Positions 1 to 8,721 of a DNA stretch of 64,000 nt are shown piece by piece. The notes under the pieces were generated by a model. That model saw only the letters and a list, made by a program, of their open reading frames with translations, ran no database searches and was not told where the DNA came from. Both the position numbers and the translations under genes were made by a program. This DNA comes from Clusia tigrina. Lineage: Eukaryota; Arthropoda; Insecta; Diptera; Clusiidae. The number at the start of each line of letters is the position of its first letter. The first letter of the stretch is position 1. The stretch covers positions 80,441,400 to 80,505,399 of the forward strand of contig OV050030.1 of assembly GCA_920105625.2 (NCBI GenBank), written 5' to 3'.

Positions 1-905
1 CTTCCAGTCTCTATAAGGTCATTAAAAATTCGGTTCACGTATCTCTGAAATGCAGACGGTGCATTTTTAAGACCGAAGGGCATCCTAAGGAACTCATACT
101 GCCCAGTTGGTGTTACGAAGGATGTGTACTTAATGGATTCATTGTTCATATGAACATGGTAAAATGCACTCTTTATGTCTAGTAGTGTAAAAACACGTTT
201 GTTTGCTAATTTATCTAAAAGGTCGTCGATAAGTGGAAGCGGATAATTGTCCCTACAGGTAACTTTGTTCAAGGTCCGATAATCCACACAGAATCGTAGT
301 TCCCCTGTTTTTTTCTTAACGAGTACAATTGGAGATGCATATTCAGACTCACTAGGCCTTATCATACTTTTAGCTAACAGATCATCTATAATTTCTCGTA
401 ATTTACCCTTTTCAAAATACGACAATCGCCTCGGGGTACAATGGAAGGGCTTTTCGTTAGAAAGAGATAGTTTCATTTCATAGTTTGTTTCTGACAACTC
501 GGGACGTTTACCATTAACATAAAACTGCTTAAAGATATCAGTCACCATCATTTTGGTTTCGAAACTTAATTTTGTGTTAACATTTATATATAATTTATCA
601 TCTTCAATTTCCATTAAAAGGAATTTACATTCGTCATTAACAAAAAAATTGGTTTCGCTTTTACTCTTAGAAATTCCTTCATTTGTAATATCATCGTTTT
701 TTAAAAATTCAAATTTCTTAACTTGGTTTTTATTTTTTAAACTTAACTCGGTTTTAATTTTATCATTTTCCAAACAATCGATGTTTTTAACATAATTTTT
801 ATTTTTTAAGCTAAGGTCATCTCTATTTAGTTCATCTTTTCTTTTTCGTAATTCTAGCTTAGCTTTCAATATAAAATCTCTACCTAGTACTATGGGGTAA
901 ACCAT
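1..905 (-). CDS. Gypsy1 pol, partial (end of protease and start of reverse transcriptase)
   Basis: This is the N-terminal part of the pol reading frame, open to the left window edge. It matches the first 300 or so residues of the pol ORF at 12197-14110 with scattered substitutions (for example at 134, 426 and 779). It contains the end of the aspartic protease domain (IVLGRDF near the start), a Lys/Asn-rich linker, and the first reverse transcriptase motifs (PIVLVKK, then LRFCVDYRTLNK). The ATG at 905 is only the first Met in frame. The real frame starts further upstream inside the overlap with gag, so a Gag-Pol fusion by frameshift is the likely mode of expression. No stop is apparent in this part. 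Confidence 0.75.
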   Translation of the reverse strand, partial: MVYPIVLGRDFILKAKLELRKRKDELNRDDLSLKNKNYVKNIDCLENDKIKTELSLKNKNQVKKFEFLKNDDITNEGISKSKSETNFFVNDECKFLLMEIEDDKLYINVNTKLSFETKMMVTDIFKQFYVNGKRPELSETNYEMKLSLSNEKPFHCTPRRLSYFEKGKLREIIDDLLAKSMIRPSESEYASPIVLVKKKTGELRFCVDYRTLNKVTCRDNYPLPLIDDLLDKLANKRVFTLLDIKSAFYHVHMNNESIKYTSFVTPTGQYEFLRMPFGLKNAPSAFQRYVNRIFNDLIETG

Positions 906-1017
906 AGTCTCATCCGATACGACAAAAACATCCAGTAAAACATTTTCATTTTCAAAACATATATTTAATTCAATTTTCCCATAAAAAATTAATTTGGTTT
1001 TATTGATTCCGTAGTAA

Positions 1018-2575
1018 TTAACATCTTTGTTTAATTTTATTTTTAAAAAAATCTGGAACGAACATTTGTCGGATGAAGCTAATGGGACTCCCCGTATCTA
1101 TCAGGCATTCTAATAAAGTTTTATAATTACTACTCAATAAACAAAAACTAATATACATTTTCCTTACAAATTCTTCGCCATGTTCGTCTTGCACATTGTG
1201 AACCAAGTTCTTCTTCTTGTACTTCGGACATTCAGCAGCGTAGTGCCCAAACTCACCGCATGCGTGGCAGGCACCAACTTCTCTTTTTGGTTTACGGCAT
1301 TCTGACGCAATGTGTCCCACTGAATTGCAGTTGTAGCAGCGATTTTTCCGCTCAGCAGTGTCATTGTTTCCTCCTACAGTTGTTGGCTTTGGCAAAGAAA
1401 CATCTACGAACGCTTCCAACAGCTGATTTTCATGATGAAAACGATGCATCTTCGCCTGTGACCGTAGCTGCCGATTTGGTATACCTTCGATTATGTATTC
1501 TACTAATTCCTCGCTCCCAAAATCGATTTTATTCGCCAGTATGAGTTTGTCGTGAAAGTAGTTTTGGAAATGTTCACTTGGTAGCCACTTACGTGCTTCA
1601 AACTCTCGACGAATGGTTAGTTTGCTGATGCGGTTGTCGAACAAAAATTTCATCTCAGCGAGTAGGTCAAGAATTGGAATTGTTGCGACGTCTGCTCTTG
1701 AATGCAGCCACTTAAGAGCTTTTCCTTTTAATTTCGTTGCAATCAACGCACGTAAATTGTTGTCGTCTAAGTTGAAGGATTTTTTAGCACTTAGTAGTTG
1801 AGATTCCCATAGTTGAAAGTGGTCTACCTCTCCTGAGTATTCCGAAATTAAATCCTTCACCATTGACATTTTATTTATAAATGTCTCGTCCGGCGTTTCT
1901 TTTGTCGTTTTTACGCACTCATTTGATACAACCGCAACTTCATTATATTTTGATTTCTGCTTTTCATTTGTTGTTTTCTGGCACTCATTTGACAGTTCAT
2001 TGTTTTTGTCTGTACATTCGTTTGCTATTTCATTGTTCTTTTCATATATTTTCCCACACTCTTTTGACTTTTCGTTGCTGCTCGTTTGACGTTTCATTTT
2101 TTTTAGCTTGTTGCAGACACTCTTTTTCTCTTTCTAGCACTTCTATTTTTCTACGTTGCAATTCCATTTCTTTTCTTATCAATTCTATCTCTTTTTGCAT
2201 CAGGTTGAATTCGTTTGTTTTGATGTTAGATTTCTGTTCATCTTGATTTGCGTACGTGACTTGCGTGACTGCGTTGTCGTTTTCGTGACCGCTTTCGCCG
2301 TCGGCGTCTTGCGCACTTTTGCTGTTGTTGCCGGCCGTTTCTTCGGCGTCGCTGTGCTCGCTTGCTGCTGCGTCTGTTTCTTCAGGCGTTTGATTTGAAC
2401 TTCCAGAAACTGCTTCAGCCGTTGGCCTTGGACACTTTTCGCGTCTTTCGCGTGGAATAGCTTCCAAGCGTAGTATTAGGGCTGATTTATTCCCGTTTGA
2501 CTTCTCGCCCAGAACATCTAGCCATGCTTTTAGCTGCGCCAAAGTGTAGCGATTAAGGTCTTCAGTACCCGGCAT
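1018..2575 (-). pseudogene. Gypsy1 gag plus start of protease, frameshifted
   Basis: This Gag polyprotein is read in two frames, 2575-2042 and 2097-1018. The N-terminus has a SAP-like DNA-binding motif (LAQLKAWLDVLGEKSNGNKS), then an acidic, Asn/Glu/Lys-rich coiled-coil stretch. A capsid-like domain and two CCHC zinc knuckles (CYNCNSVGHIASEC and CHACGEFGHYAAEC) bind RNA during packaging. The ORF ends in LIDTGSP, the active-site motif of a retroviral aspartic protease. Relative to the other copy (14972-15796), 17 bp are missing near 2083 between short GCT repeats, which shifts the frame. The capsid part is intact here while it is broken in the other copy. Confidence 0.85.
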
Positions 2576-2645
2576 ATCGTTTTGCTCACTTATTGTTTGT
2601 CACTTTTTAATTTAATTTAATTTTAGCTCAATCCCACTTCTGAAT

Positions 2646-2828
2646 TGTGGTAGGAACAAAACAATGTTTAATGTATTTTATTTATTCAATCGCATGTACA
2701 CGTCTGCACGGTAGAACGCTTAAATTCAACTGTTCGTGCAGTTACTGCCACAGCGATATCTAACAATATTCACAATAATAAAGGTATGTATATATATAAG
2801 TGTAGATTATTACAGCAGTGCTGCCACA
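2646..2828 (-). repeat. Gypsy1 LTR (5' LTR of copy 1)
   Basis: This 183-bp LTR is bounded by the short inverted repeat TGTGG...CCACA. It is the same length as the LTRs at 10926-11108 and 15867-16049 and differs from each by one or two bases. It contains a TATATATATA run (2789-2798) that could be a promoter when read on either strand. Confidence 0.9.
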
Positions 2829-3180
2829 ACATGCAAAATTTCAATCTTATCGGATTGCTAATTTCCAAATTATTACAATTTTTAAATTTAGGTTGTATGG
2901 GAGGTGGGCGTGTCCTTTGAGATAATTTCATAAAATTTAACAAAGTTATCAGGAATATATCAGAGACCAATCGAGCTAAGTTTGGTTCAATTCTAGAAAC
3001 AATTTTGGAAAATATAAGGTTTTTTCATTTCAGGATATATGGGCGTGTCCTTGGGCCGATTTTCTCTAAACTTCGGTTTTTTTCTTTCCTACTTATAAAA
3101 GCAATGTGTACTAATTTTCATTCTTTTATGAAAACTCCTTCTATTTTTGGCCACCGTTTATATGAAAACACGACACTGTG
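2829..3180 (+). mobile_element. Transib DNA transposon, 3' end (duplicated copy)
   Basis: This is the right-hand, non-coding end of the Transib element that is seen in full at 8208-16401. It ends with CACTGTG at 3174-3180, which is CACAGTG when read inward on the minus strand. A 23-nt spacer (3151-3173) separates this from an inward nonamer CCAAAAATA (3142-3150). The 5-bp target duplication CGATG follows at 3181-3185 and matches CGATG at 8203-8207. The segment also holds a phrase around 'gggaggtgggcgtg' that occurs twice in the full element. Confidence 0.85.
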
Positions 3181-3927
3181 CGATGTGGGCATGCAGTGCA
3201 TTTTTTAGAAGTGTTTTGTATGTAAGTTTTGTAATTGATTTGCATTTGTGACTTTATTTTTTCATATATTTTAATTTTATGTTTAATCTCATCTATTGAA
3301 GTTGCTTCATGGGATGTCTGGTATGCCCTCTACGAAATATTCTATGATACTTTCTTCATCTAGATGTAAAAACTTACCTTTTTCCAGAATTTTATATAAG
3401 AATTGTAAATGGGATTCGTTAGTATGTTTTCTACTTTTTGCGAGCTGTTTGTGCATTTCAGCTACTGACAGTATACTGCCGAATTCTTCTTTCAATGTCG
3501 CTTTTAGCTTTGCCCAACTGTTTATGTTCGCTTGGCTGCGTATAAACATCTGTGCAGTACCTTTAAGCAGCTGCTTTGCATATATAAATTTTTGAATGTC
3601 TGTCCATCCTATAACTGTAGCATTGTCTTCAAATTCCCGTAGCCAATGGTCGATTTTCGGCTGACCCGTGCCATAAAATGTTGGTAGTGACTCCCTTATG
3701 TCGTTTAGAGTAAATATTTGTCTACCGTTTTGTCCGATTTCTCTAGCTTCTGGAAACTCTAACCCCCCATTCTCCTCGGATTTTGAGTCTTGTTCTTCGC
3801 TTAACTGAAAATATTCGAGAAGTCTGTCTTGGAGAGTCATTTTGCGTCCGCTTGTACTTAATTCCAGTTCGGCTAGTTTCTGTTTTAGTTCTTCTACAGT
3901 AAGTTGTAAAATACCGTTTCCGTCCAT
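3181..3927 (-). pseudogene. Gypsy2-A gag, N-terminal half, broken by Transib and a frameshift
   Basis: This is the Gag of the second Gypsy family. The protein starts at 3927 with a SAP-like helix-extended-helix motif (LTVEELKQKLAELELSTS), then an acidic linker and a capsid-like domain (PTFYGTGQPKIDHWLREFED). Compared with the intact gag at 26608-27648, a short deletion near 3311 removes the sequence after the residues GIPDIP and creates an early stop. The remaining gag sequence down to 3181 continues in the other frame until the Transib target site. The zinc knuckle half of this gag is on the far side of the Transib insertion, outside the window for this unit. Confidence 0.85.
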
Positions 3928-5013
3928 GTTGCTTATAATAATATTTTAATGAAAGTTTATGTAGTTTGTTTGCAATAATAAAATTTTCAGAATAATAAGT
4001 GTGTATGTTTGGTTATGTTGACATGAGTGTGTTTTCTTAATATTTTCTTTCTTAACTTCTAAAACATTTTTTTTTTCAAATTATTTAACTTATTCAATTT
4101 TCTTGAAATTTTAGAGCTTACTTATTAAACTTTATAGTTCTTTTTCATTTCTTAACTTGTAATTTTCTTATATATTACTCTATTGAATTACTTCTCACTT
4201 TCTTTCTCAAATTTTCTTTGATTTGACTTCTTTAATATTATTCTCTTCTTAGCTTCTTTTCTGATTTTTCTTCTCAATATTTTAATATTTTCTTGTTACC
4301 TTTTATTTTAAAATACTCGTCTTAACATCTTGATCCTTAATTTTTTAACTTCTTTAATAATTATTCCTGTTGGCAATTCTATGCCAAAAACAAAATTTTT
4401 CAACTTATGCGCAAATCGCTTTTTTCACCAATTATTGTGTTTATTTCATTTATTTTCCCCTCCTTATATTACTACTTTCGTGCTGATTTCTCGTGTTTGC
4501 TCGTTTTACTGCCTTTACGTTCTCTGGAATTCTTTCTTCTCGGTCTCCTTTGCTTCTCTGGAAACTTCTGACGTCAATTTTTGCCGTTTTTTCTGCTCTG
4601 CTGCTTGATTTTCAAATTTTTGTCGGTTGACGCCGACTGTGCCAAAATTAATTGCGAAACTTTAGTATTTATTTTTTCAAATTTAATTATTTTATTTCCA
4701 GCTTTTCAAGTAGTTTATGCTCTTTGTAATAAGACTGATTTTATTAAATTATAGTTTTGTATAATTGTTGTTTTATAGAATATCATATACGTATTTAGGT
4801 GTATATCAACTTTTAATTACAACCGTGCACTTCTGTGGTTTTTTTTTTCGCACACCTCGCTTCACTTTTGGTTAATTTCATCGCACATAAAATGTCCTTC
4901 AGATCAATTTTTTGATACTAGTCCACGTTTAAAAAATAACACATTTGTGGATGCTTTCACAAAAAATTTTTTTTTTTTTTTTTTTTTGAACAATCCCGGT
5001 TTGAGCCCCCAAT
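3928..5013 (-). other. Gypsy2-A leader region with tRNA-Pro-like primer binding site
   Basis: About 1.1 kb of very AT-rich, non-coding DNA lies between the LTR and the gag start. The same leader recurs at 22567-23660 and 27649-28634, so it is part of the element. At the LTR edge, the minus strand reads TGGGGGCTC, AAA, CCGGGATT (5011 down to 4992). This resembles the complement of a tRNA-Pro 3' end and sits two bases from the LTR, so it is the probable primer binding site. A long T tract (4971-4987) borders it. No gene is seen in this stretch. Confidence 0.7.
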
Positions 5014-5341
5014 TGTAGAGTTGATGCTCCTACATTTACTGGTGGAGTTGACGCTCCGAAATAAAACAAGCCGAGTTGATGCTCCAACGTGCGTTTTATT
5101 TGATAGTTATTTACAAACTAAAAACTTACATGCTATGCTCTTATTTTATTCTGTCCGTCCGTTTGGTTGAGTTCTTTAGTATTGCTGTTCAGTATTGTCG
5201 TTGTTGTTGCTTTCCGGGTATACTGTTCAGTATTGTCGTTGTTGTTGCTTTCCGGGTATACTGTTCAGTATTGTCGTTGTTGTTGCTTTCCGGCTATGCT
5301 GTTTGGCGTCGCTGTTCGTACTATTGTCTATCAACCCTACA
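5014..5341 (-). repeat. Gypsy2 LTR shared by units A and B
   Basis: This 328-bp LTR has ends TGTAG...CTACA. It is the 3' LTR of unit B and the 5' LTR of unit A at once, since only one LTR separates the two internal regions. An almost identical 328-bp copy is at 23661-23988. Near the 5014 side a short motif GAGTTGA(T/C)GCTCC occurs three times (5018-5085). Confidence 0.9.
5185..5298. repeat. Three tandem 38-bp repeats inside the Gypsy2 LTR
   Basis: Three copies of a 38-bp unit starting CTGTTCAGTATTGTCGTTG begin at 5185, 5223 and 5261. The same three repeats occur in the LTR copy at 23661-23988 (starts at 23832, 23870 and 23908). Tandem blocks of this kind in LTRs often sit in the U3 region and can carry enhancer or binding sites; that role is inference here. 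Confidence 0.85.
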
Positions 5342-5375
5342 TTCGGCCATTCTGATATTAAATTCGTCCTCGAAT

Positions 5376-8207
5376 TTATTGGCACGGTTTCATGAATTCA
5401 GCCGTTGTTGTAGTTTTGATTGGTCCCTCCTGTTCTCCTACTTTCTCTACGTCATATTTCCATAGTCTTTTCTCCTTTACTATTTTATATGGACCAAGAT
5501 ATTTGGTTTTAACTTTAGGCCTGTCCCAAATTGGGTTCTTTTTATTGCCACTAGCTGGCCTGGTTCATATTCCATTTCGACTTTTCCTTTCTGGTTGTAA
5601 GTGTTTCTGTTTTCTGCTTGTATTTTCAGAATATTTTCACGTGCTTGTATGCGTAGTTCAGTTCTGTCATCTTCTAACTCTTCTAGAATTTCTTCTTCTA
5701 ATAATTTGTTTTATATCTGGTGTTTCTTTAGTTTTCATGTCTAGTCCTGTTAAAATTTTGAATGGAGGTAATTTGGTGCTACGTGGTGATGTGTTGTTCA
5801 TTATTTGTTGGACTGCATCTGTATGTTTGTACCAGTGTTTTTCGCTGTTAATGCATAATTTCGTTAATATGGATCGAATAATTCTATGTACTCTCTCGAC
5901 CTGTCCGTTCGCTCTGAGAAGCCCTGTAGTTATGAGTTGGTGCTCAATATTATTTTCTCTACAATACTCCTCAAAGTTTCTCGATGTGAAAGCTGTGCCC
6001 CTGTCAGATATTATTCAGGCTGGGTTGCCAAAAATAGCAGCTTGTCTTTTTAATCTTTCTAAGACTTCTTCTGTTGTTGTACTTTTAGTTGGATAGATCC
6101 AAACGAATTTTGAAAAGGCATCTACTATGGTAAGGATGAAATTGTATTGTTTTTTGGTTGTCTCTAATGGTCCGAAATGATCTATGTGTAAAGTCTCAAG
6201 TGGTTTGTCTGACTTGTCGATAGTGTTTAGCAGGTTTTCTTTTTTCCTGACTTTGCTTCTGTTAGCATGCATTCTAGTCAGATTCCAATGAATTTTTTAA
6301 CTTTAGTATGCAATTCTGGTATGAAATAATTTTTTTCTATTGTTTCTATTGTCCTTTTAGTTGAAAAGTGTCTTTGTGTGTGCGCCAGTTCTATTGTTTC
6401 TTTTTTTTAATGATTTCGGTATTACTATCAGTTGTTTATTGACATCTTTGTGTAGAATACCGTATTTGACATAAAAATCAGCGCATGTGTCTTTATTTTT
6501 GAATAATAGTTTAGTCATGTGAATAAATGGATCTCTGTCCTGGGCTATTTTAATTTTTTCTTTCAGTGGTATTTGTAGTAATAAAGTGTGAATTCTGCTT
6601 AATGCGTCGACGTGTCTCATTTTTGAACCAGATCTATGTTCGACATCAAATTGAAGTATTGAAGGAACATTATCCAGCAACTGACTCTAAGTGGAATATC
6701 TTTTTTCTTTATAGTACCTACAAATGCATTGCAGTCTGTTATTAGTTTGAATTTTTTGTCTAGTAAGAAACATCTCCACTTCTTTAAAGCTTCGATGACT
6801 GCTAGTACCTCTAGTTCGTAAGAGTGGTATTTTTGTTCTGTCGGGGTTGTTTTTCGACTCATATATTCTATTGGGTGTTGCTGTTGGGTTTCTGAGTCTT
6901 TTTGCCTGAGCACTGCTCCATAGCCGTATATGCTTGCGTCTGTATGAACTTCGGTATCAGCATTTTGGTTGTACAGTTTCAGAATAGGCGCCTGTGCGAG
7001 TTCTGCTTTTAGTTCTTCGAAAGAGATATGTTGTTCCTCTAAGAATTTGAATGTGGCCGTTTTTGCGAGTAAGTCGGACAATGGTTTAGCGATAAGAGCG
7101 TAATTTGAAATGAATCGTCTGAAATATGACGTCAACCCCAAGAATCGTTGAAGCGATTTTTGGTTTTTGGGTACTGTAAAATTTATGACTGCCTTTGTTT
7201 TTTCTGGAGACGCTGTTTTGTACAAATTGACATTTTTTCTCGTCTTTTTTAGTAATTAAGACTATCGGCGCTGCATATTGAGATGTACTTGCTCTAATAA
7301 TGCCTGTATTTAGCCATTCGTTTATTTGTGTTTCTACTATTTTTTGATCTGGTATTGGAATGCGTCTGGGTCTATGAAAAACTGGTATGTCGTCGGTTAC
7401 TGTGATTATAATTTTAATAGGCGATTCTACTGCCTTACCCGGTTTGTAGTTTTGAATTGTATGTTTTAGCTTTAGTTTCTGTAAATGATCAATATTTGTT
7501 GGCATTTCAATTAGATTTTCGTGTTTGATTTCAGAGGTACATAAAGTATTAAATTCGACACCTGCTATAAATTTGTTATTATAATTGTCATTGGCTTTAG
7601 AGCTAAAAGTGGCACCTTCTGACGTGAGATTGATGTCTACTATCCTTAGGATTTCACTGCCTAGTACTGCCATATTTCCTAAGTCACGATCGTTTGCAAT
7701 GTGGAATTTTAATTGGAATTTTATGTTGTCTATTTCTGCTTCAATTTCTATGTAACCGAGCGTCTTCATTTTTTGCTGTGTAATGCCTATTTTTTCGAGT
7801 GGATGTTCTTGGATTTTGACTGATTTTAATTTTTCATAGGTTGTTTTTGGAATTAAACAAACATCGCTTCCTGTGTCCAAAAGGGTTGTAAAGGAAATTT
7901 TTTCAATTGAAACTTGTTTAAAAATTCTAACTGCGGTGTTAGCTAGTGGTATTAGAGGATTTTGAGGTGCATTTGGGCAATTTTGAAATGTGACTTTATC
8001 ATTATTGTTATTGGAAGCCTCTGGCCTATTTTTAGTTCTGTTTTGGTATAACGGATTTCCAGTAGGTCTACGTCTATTGTAGTTGTTGTCATGTCTCTGT
8101 TGCTGTGGAATGTTGTTACAATCTGCCGCTTTATGTCCCTTGTTATTGCATTTGTAGCATAAATTGTTTAACTTTTTGCATTCGTCGGTATTGTGGTTGC
8201 TGCGATG
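5376..8207 (-). pseudogene. Gypsy2-B pol and end of gag, degenerate and lacking the RT core
   Basis: Reading leftwards from 8207, the order is one CCHC knuckle (CYKCNNKGHKAADC), an aspartic protease (LLDTGSDVCLI), the first RT residues (AAPIVLITKKDE), RNase H (TDASIYGYGAV), an integrase zinc region, the integrase core start (HIDHFGPLETTKKQYNFILTIVDAF) and a C-terminal tail ending at 5376. The RT fingers and palm, with the usual DD motif, are absent: the sequence jumps near 7235 from KKDEKK straight to the thumb-proximal residues TASPEKTKAV in another frame. An in-frame TGA lies at 6015-6017 between the first and second catalytic Asp of integrase. Further frameshifts occur near 6260 and 6400. 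The Met-initiated ORF up to 8273 begins in Transib sequence and is a chance fusion. Confidence 0.85.
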
Positions 8208-8235
8208 CACTGTGTCACGAGGCTGGCCAAAAATG
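8208..8235 (+). repeat. Transib 5' terminus: heptamer, 12-nt spacer, nonamer
   Basis: The sequence has CACTGTG at 8208-8214, a 12-nt spacer at 8215-8226 and CCAAAAATG at 8227-8235. Compared with the recombination signal nonamer ACAAAAACC, six of nine positions agree. The flank on the left is the target duplication CGATG. Confidence 0.8.
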
Positions 8236-8721
8236 GTTAAAGTCAATGTTAGAATTTGAACGTTTTTTTTCATTTTTTTTTAACACTCTGGTTAGATGAT
8301 ATCTAAAATATCTTCTTAAAATGTTTACAAATTTTAAAGTTATAGGGGTTCAAAGTCAAGGTTTGTGTTCAGCATACGAAATTTATGGGAAAATCCCAAA
8401 TTCATTTCATTTATAATACTAAGAATTTAAGTATTTGAATGTAACGGCTACCAAAATTTGTAACAGGGTTGTAAGTGATGCTTTTAGTTATAATTACAAC
8501 ACTGTTTTTGTTTACAAATATTGATCATATGTTAGATACCGTTCGAAATGAGGCATTGTCAAGACTTTTCAGCAACCGTGAACTTTCGTAGAGAATTTAA
8601 AAGAAAGTAGCAATAACACTTTTCCTGTTTTTTTGTATTTTGGAGCTACAAGTATGTGTTTTAATATATTTAAAGTTCAGCTGCCCGATATTGCCCGAAT
8701 TCTTTTTGTGATTGTTTTTTA

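Larger units (their letters stand above)
1..2828 (-). mobile_element. Gypsy1 LTR retrotransposon, copy 1 (5' part, runs off left edge)
   Basis: This is the 5' half of a Ty3/Gypsy-type element on the minus strand: an LTR at 2646-2828, a gag region below it and the start of pol, which leaves the window at position 1. It is nearly identical to 13206-16049 of the complete copy at 10926-16049. The flank on the right (from 2829) is also identical to the flank of the complete copy, so both copies descend from one insertion that was later duplicated with its surroundings. The right half of the target duplication, ACAT, is visible at 2829-2832. The left LTR lies outside the window. Confidence 0.9.

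Noticed and set aside
5392..6096. Long plus-strand ORF with hydrophobic composition (also at 24266-24751 and 28577-29230)
   Set aside because: It is antisense to the Gypsy2 integrase, with the Phe/Leu/Ser-rich composition expected for the reverse strand of an AT-rich coding region. The minus frame has the recognised motifs.
8208..8235. V(D)J-type signal taken as an immune gene segment
   Set aside because: It lies at the end of a DNA transposon with target duplication and transposase; there is no immunoglobulin-like exon.
7086..8273. ORF joining Gypsy2 protease to an extra N-terminus
   Set aside because: The first 23 or so residues come from the Transib terminus; it is a fusion created by the insertion, not a gene start.
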